64,000 nucleotides of DNA from assembly GCA_035578175.1 (NCBI GenBank), contig JAQMRL010000001.1, forward strand, positions 376,469,220 to 376,533,219, given 5' to 3'. The notes beneath the pieces are model-generated. The model was not told the DNA's origin, made no database searches, and saw nothing but the letters and a program-made list of their open reading frames with translations. This document shows positions 48,330 to 59,055 of the stretch, in pieces; positions within the stretch are counted from its first letter, which is position 1, and the number at the start of each line of letters is the position of its first letter. Both the position numbers and the translations under genes were made by a program. Origin of the DNA: Catonia carolina. Taxonomy: Eukaryota > Arthropoda > Insecta > Hemiptera > Achilidae.

Positions 48330-48412
48330 ACTGGAATGTTGAGCCGGGGATTGAATCCCGTACTTCCACATTGCAAGCTAGCGTGCTATCACTACGCTAC
48401 GATAGTGGCCAT
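48330..48412 (-). mobile_element. tRNA-like SINE head
   Basis: Reverse complement reads ggccactatcgtagcgtagt (A-box region) and GGGATTCAATCCC (B box). The acceptor stem does not pair, so it is a SINE or tRNA pseudogene, not a working tRNA. Confidence 0.6.
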
Positions 48413-48495
48413 GGCATATTTTATAGATGTATAACCACACTCACACACTTTATTGTTTATATTCTTTTCTGTATTATGTTTGGATTGTTTGAAAG

Positions 48496-48554
48496 GTTCT
48501 GGAACATTCTGTTTGGAACTTTCTAGAAGGATAGCTTAGCAATCTATATAAATA
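48496..48554 (+). promoter_or_regulatory. Heat-shock-element-like cluster with TATA box
   Basis: Two three-unit arrays of alternating 5-bp nGAAn modules: TTCtgGAAcaTTC (48497-48509) and GAActTTCtaGAA (48516-48528), then TATATAAATA at 48545-48554, 17 bp later. This is the arrangement of a heat-shock factor promoter. No convincing ORF follows; AATAAAG lies at about 49134. It may be the U3/R part of an LTR. Confidence 0.5.
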
Positions 48555-49829
48555 CGTGTGTTTTATAATAAGCACGATAAATTTAGGCGGGTGGGAGTTT
48601 ATTGTGTACTTCGCCCCTTCCTCTTCTCGCCATTTCCACCAGTCGAGCAATTTCTCCTCTCTTACTGCTCTTTTTGACTTGAAACTTATACCTTATTTTA
48701 AAGTTTACTTCACCCTTTACGCTCAAAAATGTTCAGTTCGGTTATTGTATCTTTAAGTAGTTATTCGGTTCGGTTGTCATTAATTTCCCAGTGTTTCATA
48801 AATTTTTGTGTAAATAATAGAATTATCTCATTGGGATCCCTGTTATACAATTCTATTTTTATATTAATAATGTATTATTCAACTGTAGTAAATGAATACA
48901 ATAAATAATAAATACAGTAAATGAAAAAGTACAGTGAATAAACTACTTTTATTTAATCTGACATGTAAAAACAGTGTACTTCTTGTAATACTGTAAAGAG
49001 TATAAGAGGAGTCTATGAGTATATAGGAGGTTGTGGAAGAGATACATGAGCGAGAAATCGACCCGCCTAAATATTTCGTTCTTAGTAGTGAATAGTTGAA
49101 AAGTTTTGTTTAAGAACTTTTGCTGTAATGTTAAATAAAGGTTATTGTTTTGAGAGTTCTGTATCTTGGTTTTTTATATCTAAAGAACTCTACTGCTGAA
49201 ACGTTAACAACAGCTATTGCACTTAAAACTAGTTTACAATACCGGTGTAAACCAGATAGGGGAATTGCTGTTTTGTCGTCACAGATGAACCAAATTTAAA
49301 TTTGTTAATCCTTTTTATAATTTATAAATTTTGATTAGTGGTTTTTTGAAGTAATAGACTTCTCGTTTTTTCTGTTAGTTTGTTACCCAGCCAATTTAAA
49401 TAGAGAAGCTGTCAGAATCTGAAATACTGAAACTTGTTGATTTGTACGGCGAAAATGAATGTTTGTGTGACATTATAATGCAAATTACTAAAACAAACAC
49501 ATGAGAGAAACTACGGATCACTATTACGTTGAGGGAGTTGAATGAATCAATCAGAAGTAAAAAAAAATTATCATCCAACAATACATTCTTATATTCTTGC
49601 GTATCTACTAGAGAAATTTCTCTTTAAAGTTGAGCAGATGTTCCAGAGGATTTCTGTTTTTAATCCACAGCCAAACCGGCCAGGTCTTTAGATTAGGCAC
49701 AAACATGAATGTTAAAAGAGTTTTGAGTTGAAACTCTCTTTTTTAATACCCGGTACATCTTTCATCACACCGAATAACAAATCAAAACACTTTTTTAAAC
49801 CCTTTTGAAACAAAAAGTACAAATCATTC
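48555..49829. other. Possible non-coding transcript or LTR body, then spacer
   Basis: Downstream of the HSE/TATA cluster. A 66-codon frame at 48556-48756 lacks family features. Polyadenylation-like AATAAAG at about 49134 is the only 3' end candidate. No LTR borders could be fixed. Confidence 0.35.
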
Positions 49830-50731
49830 CATTCATTGTTTTATTTTCTGTTAACCAAGATTCAAATTTTATTTTCCTATCAGGCACGTAACCAAGTTTT
49901 TTGTTTGGGGAGCTGAATCTGTGAGGTTGTTTTATTTGTTTTACGTTAGATTGGTATACACATTAGGGTTAATGAAGGGTGATAGATAACCAACCAATAA
50001 AAACCTACCAGACGTAACCGGGAATCGAACAAGGGACCCACAGCATATTAGTTGATATGAAATTTATATATCTTGACATTTAAAAATTTTGATAAAAAGC
50101 AGGCTTCGAAAGTTTAGTTGTTATTTGTACATCCAGATACAGAAGCTTATGTTTTGGAATTCCTGGTTTCCTCTTAAGACGCAAAATTAAAAATATTATT
50201 TAATACCTTTATTAGGCTATTCTGTCAAAAGTAGTTTTCTGCGTTGAATTTGCTCTTGAGTCAGACTTTTGCATTACTCATCGTATCGATTTAAAATTTA
50301 TTGGTATCTATTTCTACGAAAATTTTATTTAAAAATGACTTGTTTCTTCCTTTTCCTTTTCCTACACATACTTTAGTCCTTATTGTAGAATGGTTAATTT
50401 TTGTTCGTACAGAAGGGTATAGAAAGGATTTAGCTGGGTAATTTCCTTACCATTCGAAATAAAATTATTTGCTCGAAGATCTTTTTGAATAACTATTTAT
50501 TTGAATTTTGTATCATTTACATAAATAGTAATATTATGTATTTTTACAAAGTTATGATTGAAAGGAGTAACAATATATTATAATACCTGTTCTACCTAAA
50601 GTAAAAACAACAATTAAATTGTGCGAATAAAATTAATAAAAGAATCAATAGGCATCATCAATAAATATACGTCACACAGACATATTGGTATTTTATTTAA
50701 CTAGAAAAGAAACTGCTTGACGAACGAGTAC

Positions 50732-51710
50732 AGTCATTTCTTGACATTCGTAAATTTAATTAATTTACGAGTCCTGTTTTGATATCCTATTTAACATCCA
50801 CAACTTGGTTGTAAACAGTTTTTTGTAACATTTAGGCAAATTACTTCGCACTACACTGAAGAGTACTTTATATATTCATACTGAAATATAGTAACATAGT
50901 ACACTGAACTTCAATAAACATTGACGAGACCGTTAAATTGATTTACCTGATAGGAGGTGATGATTTTCAAGAAATATTAGCAGAAGAATGCAAGACTTAA
51001 TAGAATCACATCCAAAAAATCTGGATGATGAGGATTTAAACGAATTTGTTACACATTAGGATGCAACTGAAAACCCAAATGAAGTCTGTATGATATTAAA
51101 ATTTGATGGCAGAGCTATGGCTGAACTTATAGAAATACTTCATTCTTTAAACGATGAAACCATCGATCAAGGCACAGATATACAGCAGAGTTTGATGTCC
51201 AGTAGAAACAATGAAGTGACGATGGCTTCTCATTAGAAAGTAGCAATTGAGTTGCGGATGACTGCAAAAAGAAGCTTATTACAGACATTATTAATGAAAA
51301 TTCAACAGACCGCACAGAAATATCAAAGGATGAAAATAATAAAAACGATATTGTAATTATCGTTACAATAGTTATTTTTTAAGTTCAGAATTTCCTCTTT
51401 TAAAAACTCCCTTTTAATTTTATTATTATCATATACACTATTTTGTTTTACTGTATTAGTTAAGTTTATATCACAATTTTATTTTAAGTATTAATCGTCA
51501 TAATTATACTATTATCTTAAAAAAATTAAAATACATAAATAGTACGAGTATAATTAAAAAAAATATCGATTGTTTTAATAATCTTTCCGAATAATACTTT
51601 TGAGGACGTAACCGCTGTTTTCTCATTGCATTATAGCATGACCTTTTGTGAATTTCACATTCACATGAATTTTCAAGAACCCAAACATTGTGAATGTCAA
51701 GGGATGACTG
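50732..51710. mobile_element. Tigger/pogo-like element, decayed
   Basis: Inverted termini CAGTCATTTCTTGACATTC (50732) and, in reverse complement, CAGTCATCCCTTGACATTC (51710), flanked by TA on both sides. The plus-strand remnant (about 50945-51240) reads like the acidic C-terminus of a Tigger transposase (HPKNLDDEDLNEFVT, FDGRAMAELIEILHSLNDET). 979 bp, non-autonomous now, unit B only. Confidence 0.7.
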
Positions 51711-51712
51711 TA

Positions 51713-52239
51713 TTAGTCTAGTTGTAAACATATGAAGTGTTATTTCGTAATGAGTAATTGTTCTTTTCTTACAGCTACTCTATTAATTTCACGTTCATGG
51801 AAGTATCTAAGTTTATTCTACCGGTCAGTGAATTCAAAGATTCTATTAAATTCGTTGTTTTTAAACCCTAACAAAATATTTTCTGTCTACCAAATAAGTT
51901 TTCTAATGTTTTTAAATCTAAGTACAAATTCTTGTGAATCGAAGATTTTTTTTGTGCCAATATTAAAACCTGTAATACAGTTTCTGTGAGAGAATAAAGC
52001 AATAAATTACGTAGACAAGTACAAAAATAATTCTCCTTTTTTGTAGATGTCCCGCAACCAAAATAATCTTCTCTTTTTATAATCTGGCTACTTTGTATTG
52101 AACAGAGTACTATTAAGCGTCACCTAGATTTTTACTGTGCTGGGTAAGGGGGAAGAGTTAGCCAATATTAAATCTTTTTAAGAAGGTGGGGGCTTTCGCT
52201 TAATCTTTAGCAAGATTCATCTGTATTATTCAGAGATTA
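51713..52239. other. 3' flank of gene B, no gene seen
   Basis: An 85-codon plus-strand frame (51732-51989) is AT-driven and not supported. Confidence 0.45.
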
Positions 52240-52243
52240 TTAA

Positions 52244-52804
52244 CCCTTTCAGTAACCAACGTCCGTAAAACAGGGTGTCGATATACTTTACGTAGTTATA
52301 ACATCCGGTTTACCGGACGTCCGTAAGTATCCTTAAAGTGCCAACGACCGGATAACCGAAAATTTCCAAAAAAACTTTTGAACAAAAATTAATGGAATAA
52401 TGTATTTTGAAATCGCCTCCGTGGCGTAGTGACTAGCGCACTATCCTACAAAGCAAAAGGTCCTGGGTTCGATTCCCGGCTGGAATCTGGAAATTTTAAC
52501 ACGTTAAAACCTCTGTTAAGGTACCAAACCCCACAGTAGTTGCTAATGACCAAGCTGTGAATGCAACTTTAAATAAACTAAAAAAAACTATTTTGAATAT
52601 TTTTAGTGTTAGAATGATTTCTTTTTTTATGAACACAATAAAAATTAATTTTTAACAGGGCATTTTATTTTTCTGTGACGTTGACATTTTGGACGGCAAT
52701 GGCAGGCTTACGTCTGCAAGTTTTCGAAATAAGGGCTGGCACACCCTTCAAATTCAATGGCACTTTAGATTAAACTTTTAAATATTGTTTCGTCACTGAA
52801 AGGG
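52244..52804. mobile_element. piggyBac-type MITE in the 3' flank of gene B
   Basis: Left end TTAA-CCCTTTCAGTAACCAACG (TTAA 52240-52243). Right end reads in reverse complement CCCTTTCAGTGACGAAACA, followed by TAAA where TTAA is expected. About 560 bp, no ORF. It ends 40 bp from the ancestral stop of gene B and holds a minus-strand AATAAA (52664-52669) that could serve the gene. Confidence 0.7.
52420..52500 (+). mobile_element. tRNA-like SINE head inside the MITE
   Basis: tccgtggcgtagtgactagc (A box) and GGTTCGATTCC (B box) 30 bp apart. The T arm pairs, but acceptor and anticodon stems do not, so it is not a genuine tRNA gene. Confidence 0.6.
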
Positions 52805-52915
52805 TAAATAAATGATTGCAGGCTCGGAAATAATTAATAGGGTTTAATTAGGATGATAATTATAAGGAACCTGACTGGGATTAGGATACTTTTGATCATA
52901 ACTAGGATAATTATT

Positions 52916-53669
52916 AGGGTTATTTGGATCATAATGAGGGTAATTAGGATTATAATAAGGGTAATTAGGATAATAATAATAGAATTAATTATGATGGTTT
53001 TGTAACTCAGGAGAATTTGATTGAGGATAAGGAGCCGCCGTATAAACTGGGAGATTTTCACCAACATAAGCCCCAGGATTTACTTGTGGGTAGTGATAAG
53101 CATATTCAGCATTAGGAATACGAGAAGCATCAGGAGGGACTGTGTATGTTGGTGGATAGAAATGTCCAGAATAAGGAGACGCACTGTATTCTGGTGGATA
53201 TACATTTCCAGCAACAGGAGCTGCAGTGTATTGTGTCGGATAGACATATCCATCATCATCAGCTGGAATGTATTCTGATGGATACGCATATCCAGAACCA
53301 GGAGCTACAGTATTTTCTGGCGGATAGACTGGCGGATAATTATTAGGGTTATTTGGATCATAATGAGGGTAATTAGGATTATAATAAGGGTAATTAGGAT
53401 AATAATAATAGAAATAATTATGATGGTTTTGTAACTCAGGAGAATTTGATTGAGGATAAGGAGCCGCCGTATAAACTGGGAGATTTTCACCAACATAAGC
53501 CCCAGGATTTACTTGTGGGTAGTGATAAGCATATTCAGCATTAGGAATACGAGAAGCATCAGGAGGGACTGTGTATGTTGGTGGATAGAAATGTCCAGAA
53601 TAAGGAGACGCACTGTATTCTGGTGGATATACATTTCCAGCAACAGGAGCTGCAGTGTATTGTGTCGGA
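52916..53669 (-). repeat. 429-bp tandem duplication inside gene B exon 4
   Basis: The stretch about 52916-53240 recurs at about 53345-53669, offset by exactly 429 bp (143 codons, so frame is kept). The two copies look identical apart from one base, the T/A difference that creates the present stop codon. Flanking parts of the two units (for example 53243-53340 against 53672-53760) are clearly diverged. Either the duplication is old and the inner part was homogenised by gene conversion, or a recent duplication picked up diverged borders. Confidence 0.85.
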
Positions 53670-54549
53670 TAGACATATTCATCATCAGCAGCCGGAATGT
53701 ATTCTGGTGGATATTCATAACCAGCACCAGGAGCCGTAGGGTCTAGTTGAGGATAAGAATATCCTGTGTCAGCTGGACCACTACTACCATCAGGTACGAA
53801 ATAAGATATTGCATAAGGTAATGCCCTAGATACTAGCTCCTGGGAATTAAAATTCATATTGGCAGGCAAATATGTGGCAAATTGTGGAGGAAGATAATCA
53901 GCAACTGTACCGTCGGGTAGAAAATGCGATACTGCATTCGACACTAGCCCTTGGGTTGTAAAAGGTTGATTGGTAGGTAAATATTTCGTAAATTGAGGAG
54001 GAAAATATCCAGCGACGTTAGAAAGAGTGCCGTCTGGTAGAACACGAGATACTGCGTTAGAAACTAACGCTTCTGGAGTTAAGTTTTCTAAGTTGCCCGC
54101 TGCATCATTACCGGATGCCAATTGAGTTGCTGCTTTCGAAAAGAAACCTAGCGGCAAATTTTTAGAAATTACAGATGGTATAAATTTGCTTACATCAGGT
54201 ATATAATTAGATATATTCGGTGTTTTTAACATTGAAATTTTCATCCAATCAGGTATTTCAAGCCAATTGACTTTTTGATGGGGATAGAAGAATTCTACTT
54301 TAGGTTGCCAATCGTAATTTACTAGATTTTCACCATTGAAATACATAGAAAAACAATGAAAACTTATCTCTACTAAAGTAGAAGAAACAATACCCGTCGT
54401 AAATACACCTTGAACTTTCAGACAAACTTGCATGCTTCGGGTTTCCACGTAATAATAGACATCTGACAATACTAAACATACTTTAAATCCAGGTATTTGA
54501 GGTATGAATATGCACGGTTGTAACTGTAATTCTTTTATTCCTGGGTTAT
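52985..54549 (-). CDS. Gene B exon 4 (Cys domain, LVSNAVS repeats, Tyr/Pro-rich tail)
   Basis: Terminal exon encoding residues 151-671; acceptor attttttag just before ATAACCC. Residues 151-290 are the conserved domain shared with gene A. Residues about 310-407 hold three imperfect repeats built on LVSNAVS, LPDGT and PPQF-YLP. From about 414 to 671 the protein is a Tyr/Pro-rich repeat with motifs such as YPPEY, YVYPTQY, GHFYPPTYT and YPNYPYYNPNYP. The last part is a 143-residue tandem duplication (429 bp) that is nearly identical at DNA level over about 320 bp. The stop TAA (52985-52987) lies where the first copy has TAT. Without that substitution the frame would run on to TAA at 52844-52846. 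The current stop may therefore be a truncating mutation or a sequencing error. Confidence 0.85.
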
Positions 54550-54675
54550 CTAAAAAATAATATATTACAAAGTAAAATTTTATTATTGTGCTTTTGAAAT
54601 GACGATGAATAGCACAATCGTGCTTTTTGATTTAATTGTACGACAATTATAAAAATATATGGTATATTATGTAAT

Positions 54676-54678
<3 letters not shown>

Positions 54679-54722
<44 letters not shown>
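54679..54722. repeat. (AAT)n microsatellite
   Basis: About 14 units at the left border of the next element. Confidence 0.95.
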
Positions 54723-54723
<1 letters not shown>

Positions 54724-55969
54724 TAACAACAACGCGTTGTGGGTAAACATAATTTTTCTCAATGATCGATTTAAACTTTAACTTCCGTCTTTGAGCAAAT
54801 ATAAAGTAGACACAACGCGTTTTGGGCAGAACAATTTTTTCACAACGCGTTGTGGGTATTCTGTTTTGGCAGAAAGTTTTAAATCACTCGGTGTATGAAT
54901 TACGAGCCTGTTGCAATGAGACATCCGATGACAATGAAAGTGAGACAGATTTTGAATGTAGTCAAAATTTTCACCGGAAGTGTTCCATTGTGGTAGGCAT
55001 GTACTTTGAACTGCCTCTTACTCACATTGCTCGAAAAATCCGCCGTTGAAACTGCCAGAGATAAGTGCAGAACTGGATTAAAGGACCAAGCAGAGAGATT
55101 GTTAAAACGTTAAGAAAAAAACTAACAACTGAGTCTTTCGGAGACAACGTAGTGGTTAATATTGCCGAGGTTGATCGTTAATGCCGTGGTTGACTAGCTC
55201 CTCGAAATGTGATAGGTGTAGTTATGAACATTGCTGAAGAATATCACGCGCTTGGCACAAAGCACGGCACTTTGGACAAACAGTTCACCAGAAATCAGTT
55301 CTAACCAGTTAAAATTAAGTTCATGGAAATTGACAAGGTACTTACAGCTTTCATGAATATAAGAAAAGAAGCAGTGGTGACTTCCGGATCCAACAAGGTT
55401 TCGTGAAATGGGCTACAAGAAACGTTGCACTGGAAAGTCCAGTGTATGTTTCAAAGTAAACTTGAAACGTAATTCCAAATGCCACAGCGCTACTTGGACA
55501 AGTAGTTTAAGAAAACTTTGAGTTAAATTTACTCCAAATGTTAGTTAATTGGAATTGTTAAATAGGCATTAGTAGGCCTAGGTTTGTAGGTTAAAATATA
55601 TGTAAGGCTTGGTGTTTTTTTTATAAGTAAACAAACTTTTGTCAAATAAACTGTTCCTAAAAATATAATTTATTACATAAAATCAACATAACAAAATACA
55701 GAATAAATAAAATATAAAAAATTAATTCATTAAAAATTACAAAATTAAAATTTCGCAAAAACCTATAACGCGTTGGGGACAAACTGTTCTCCCCAAAACG
55801 TGTTGTGGGTATTTTATATTTGCTCAAAGATGGAATTTAAAATGTATTCGGTTATTGAGAAAATGTGTTTACCCACAACGCGTTGTGGGTATTTCATTTC
55901 GGCCAATGACCGAATAGAAATTCCCACGACGCATTGTGAGAATTATGACATACCCACGTCGCGTTGTGG
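54723..55969 (+). mobile_element. TTAA-type TIR element with acccacaacgcg palindromes
   Basis: Inverted repeats of about 120 bp: 54728-54850 against 55769-55885, sharing caacgcgttgtgggtaaaca and tctttgagcaaatataaa. The palindrome CCCACAACGCGTTGTGGG and variants occur at both ends. The right end reads TTAACCACAACGCGACGTGG in reverse complement, pointing to a piggyBac-like border; the left border is eroded into the AAT tract. Unit B only. Confidence 0.6.
54890..55480 (+). pseudogene. Decayed ORF of the TTAA-type element, family unknown
   Basis: Fragments SVYELRACCNETSDDNESET, IKGPSREIVKTLRKKLTTES, APRNVIGVVMNIAEEYHALG, TKHGTLDKQFTRNQF and DKVLTAFMNIRKEAVVTSGS in shifting frames with stops. I cannot place it in a family. 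Confidence 0.4.
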
Positions 55970-56004
55970 TTAAAAATTTCGTTCGTTATTAACATATATA
56001 ACCT

Positions 56005-56135
56005 ACCGGGTGGGTCTAGTAAAGTCGTCGCCAAAATCAACTGTTTAACTGCTGATTTTCGGAGACGACGATTCCTGGTTCAAATCTTAGTAAAGGTAGT
56101 TACTTTTATACGGATTTGAATGCTAGACACTCCTA
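56005..56135 (+). mobile_element. SINE family 1 head fragment
   Basis: taccgggtgggtctagtaaa, then GGTTCAAATC and acggatttgaatgctagaca. 3'-truncated. Confidence 0.75.
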
Positions 56136-56221
56136 TTTAAGCATTAAGCAAATTAAGCAAAATTGTTTTTATCCGATCAGCTTTTAATTTTTCATTATTT
56201 AAAGGAAATGAATGAAAAATA

Positions 56222-57650
56222 TTAAAATACAGATTGAAATACTATATTTTTCTAACCACCAGAATACGGTAACATAAAACACTTATCAATGTTTATAGCG
56301 CTTTCGTGTATCTTGTACACATAAAGTAAATTAAAAATTTTTTTTACGTCAAAATTTAAAACTTCCTACTCCTACTTTGGTAGATAAGGAATAGTCGATT
56401 CTTATATTTAAAATAGTCTTGCCAACTTAATCAGTTGATTGCCATATTCAATCTGTGTGTTCATTAATTTTTCCCTGTTATTGTATTTATAAATATAATA
56501 CTTTTCCAAAATTTCAATTTCATTTTGTCTGTTATTCATTTCTAATATTTCTAGATTATTTTTTATACTCGACATAGTATGTTTATTTTTGATCATGTGT
56601 TCAGTTACATTTTAGAATTTTCGATTTCCTTTTTTATAGTTTGAATAGTGTTCTGTAAACAGTTTTTTAAAAGATCTGGTGTTTTTACCTATATATATTT
56701 AATTACATTCATTACATTTAATTGTATAAATTCCACATGGATTAAATTGATTATTTTCTTATCTTTATCATTTACATTCATATTAATATTATGTTTTTGT
56801 AAAATAAATTTTATAGGAAACTGGGGTTTATAAGATATTTTATATTTATTTTTATCGTATATATTGGTAATTTAAGGTATTTTATTATTTATGTAATTAT
56901 ATGTAATGTATTTATTACCATTTTTGTTTATTTCATCTTTATTATTTATTGGTAATAGATGTGTTTTTTTCTGTTTAATTTTATGGAAGTATTTATATAT
57001 TAATCGGTTTATGAAAATATTATTGTATCCATTATTTCGTGATACTTCTTTAATATAATTTATTTCTTTATCAAATCTTTCTTTATTGTTATGTGTATAT
57101 GCTCTGTGTATCATGTTATTGTATGTGTTCATTTTGTGCATCCATGGGTGATTTGAAAATCTGTTTATTGTGTTATTTGTAACATGTGGTTTCCTATATG
57201 TATCAGTTTCTATTATATTATTTATTATTTGCATTTTTATATCAGGGAAATTTATTGTTTCATCTTTTTCTAGTTCACATGTAAATTTTAGTTTTTCATA
57301 GCAATTATTCAATTTATTATTTATGATATTATGCTCACCATTTATTGTTTCATTGTAAATTACCAATTTGTCATCTACATATTATCTTCTCCAAAGTAAA
57401 ATGTTGTGTGTGTGTGTGATTTTATATTATTCACAATTATACTTTCACAATTATACTTTTAAATATAAGAATCGACCATTCCTTATCTACATGGTAGGAG
57501 TAGGAAGTTTTGAATTTTGACGTAAAAAGTAAATTTTAATTTACTGGAGATGTGTACAAGATACACGAAAGCGATATAAACATTGGTAAGTGTTTTATGT
57601 TACCGTATTCTGGGGGTTAGAAAAATATATATTTCAATTTTAAATAATAC
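56222..57650 (-). mobile_element. Penelope-like retroelement flanked by inverted repeats
   Basis: Inverted repeats of about 190-200 bp (56222-56415; 57438-57650) share agaatacggtaacataaaac and acttcctactccta. Between them, on the minus strand, are the end of a Penelope-type RT ORF and a GIY-YIG endonuclease. Penelope elements are known to carry terminal repeats in direct or inverted order, so the layout fits. The RT active-site half is missing. Unit B only. Confidence 0.75.
56408..57366 (-). pseudogene. Penelope-like RT C-terminus and GIY-YIG endonuclease
   Basis: From 57366: TDTYRKPHVTNNTINRFSNH, PWMHKMNTYNNMIHRAYTHN and KEINYIKEVSRNNGYNNIFI, the conserved post-RT region of Penelope-like elements. 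After frameshifts near 56870-56640 a GIY-YIG part follows (CGIYTIKCNECNKIYIGKT-like in shifted frames; later LEILEMNNRQNEIEILEKYY at 56540). Extremely AT-rich codon use. Inactive. Confidence 0.72.
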
Positions 57651-57789
57651 GACTGTTTAAAAATCCTACATGGGATGTTTGATAAAATAAAATACAGATA
57701 AACTTCTAGTAAATAGTTTTTATTACAAATAAATAGGGTGTATTATATCTAATACAGATATGATTTCTTTTGTTCATTTCAACATTCCA

Positions 57790-58490
57790 GCTTCGCTTTT
57801 AAAGTGTACGCCTAAAGAGTAAGGTTTAGTTATAAGATTTTTACTAACCGAAGTTGTAAAACTGCCGAAAATTTACTTAAGATGTTGATCTGAACCGAAG
57901 AGTATATTGAAAAGTTTTAAACCGCAGTAACTTAAATGAATAAGAAGAACAGTTTAATTCGAACGAAACAAAAATATCCCTGATCTACATCGCCCAAAAA
58001 ATTCAAAATTACGCTTTAACCGGAGAAGTGATTTTAGTGGTCTTCTAGGCCTCCGAGGACTAATTTTTTGTGACAAGGACTAATTTTTAGAAAAAAACAA
58101 CATAATGTAAACCGTATGTACTATTTTAACAAAATCCAATCGAAAGTGATACCTACGATAAGACGATAACGTAAGAGTGTGTCAAAAGGTATTATTCTTT
58201 TGCACGACAACCCGGCGCGGATTATGGGGGCGCCCCGCACCATTTAGGGAACAGGAGAAGCGCTCGAGAAGTTGGGTTGGGAGTTGTTGCCACATCCTCC
58301 TTACAGCCCCAGTCCGCTCCGATTTTTATTTGTTCAGTTCACTCAAAGAAATTTACTCGGCAAGAAGTTCGACGACAATGAAACGGTCAAAAAATCGGTA
58401 CACGATTGATTCAAACAGCTGTGGGAATCAGAGAGCTCGCAGAACTGAGCGAAAAGTGTTTATATGTTACTAAAACTATTTCAGTAATGT
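57790..58490 (+). mobile_element. Mariner remnant in gene B intron 3
   Basis: Uninterrupted copy of the mariner seen at 15973-19697 in gene A. Coding remnants FWASEDXFFVT-like in shifted frames near 58040, then WGRPAPF, EKLGWELLPHPPYSPSPLRF, LKEIYSARSSTT and the FDDNETVKKS region to 58410. The 5' terminus is lost next to the Penelope-like element. About 390 bp after it, present in gene A, are deleted here. Confidence 0.72.
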
Positions 58491-58552
58491 AAGTTTCAAC
58501 TGCTTAACATAGTTTTTCCAAAAGATAGAAAATGTTACTTTTGAATACTTAC

Positions 58553-58660
58553 AAAGTTGGTTAAAAACAGTTTTAGTTGATAGTACTACTGCAACATGAA
58601 GCATCGGTTCACCTATGTTTTTTTCATTATATTTCCAATGATCCCCAATATGAACAGCCA
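58553..58660 (-). CDS. Gene B exon 3
   Basis: Internal 108-nt exon, acceptor AG at 58661-58662 and donor GTAAGT at 58547-58552. Encodes AVHIGDHWKYNEKNIGEP through KTVFNQL. It is one codon shorter than in gene A (KNIGEP against ELKIDEP), with the same phases. It lies directly beside a mariner remnant ending at about 58490, as in gene A, where about 390 bp more separates mariner and exon. Confidence 0.85.
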
Positions 58661-58934
58661 CTAAAAGTAAATTACATTCAAAGATAGTATAATTATTTAT
58701 TCTGTGGTAAATGGGGTTTCACTTTAATTACTAATAAAGGAGATATAATTTTTTAACCATGTAAAGTTAATAATTTTTTTTCTTACATAATTTACGAGTA
58801 CTATTGACTTCCCTCAAAATAAAGAAATCGAGTAGATATTTCTAAGAAGTATTTGTAAAGTTACGTTTTATGAAGAATGTGTTAAAACAATGAACTTGTA
58901 CAGTTTTGTCAAAACAAGTTTCTACATGTTTTTT

Positions 58935-59055
58935 TAATTTTTCTTGCCCTATACGAAATGTAGAGAAAAAAGTTATGTTTCCTTGTCGGCTTTTTTAAAT
59001 TGAGTTTACACCGGAAATACATGTTTTCAAGACTCCTGAGCGTAAAAAATGTTTT
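58935..59055 (-). mobile_element. Ancient HINE-like fragment, unit B copy
   Basis: tttcttgccctatacgaaat to agactcctgagcg, orthologous in position to 20310-20430. Confidence 0.55.

Noticed and set aside
52420..52500. Possible functional tRNA gene
   Set aside because: A and B boxes and a T arm are present, but acceptor and anticodon stems do not pair; it is a SINE-like head. The same holds for 48330-48412 and the heads of families 1-3.
53021..53746. Plus-strand and alternative-frame ORFs opposite gene B exon 4
   Set aside because: Shadows of the repetitive coding sequence; they duplicate because the underlying DNA is duplicated.
54822..55049. Plus-strand ORF of 75 codons as a host gene
   Set aside because: It starts inside a terminal inverted repeat and continues as a broken frame; part of the TTAA-type element.
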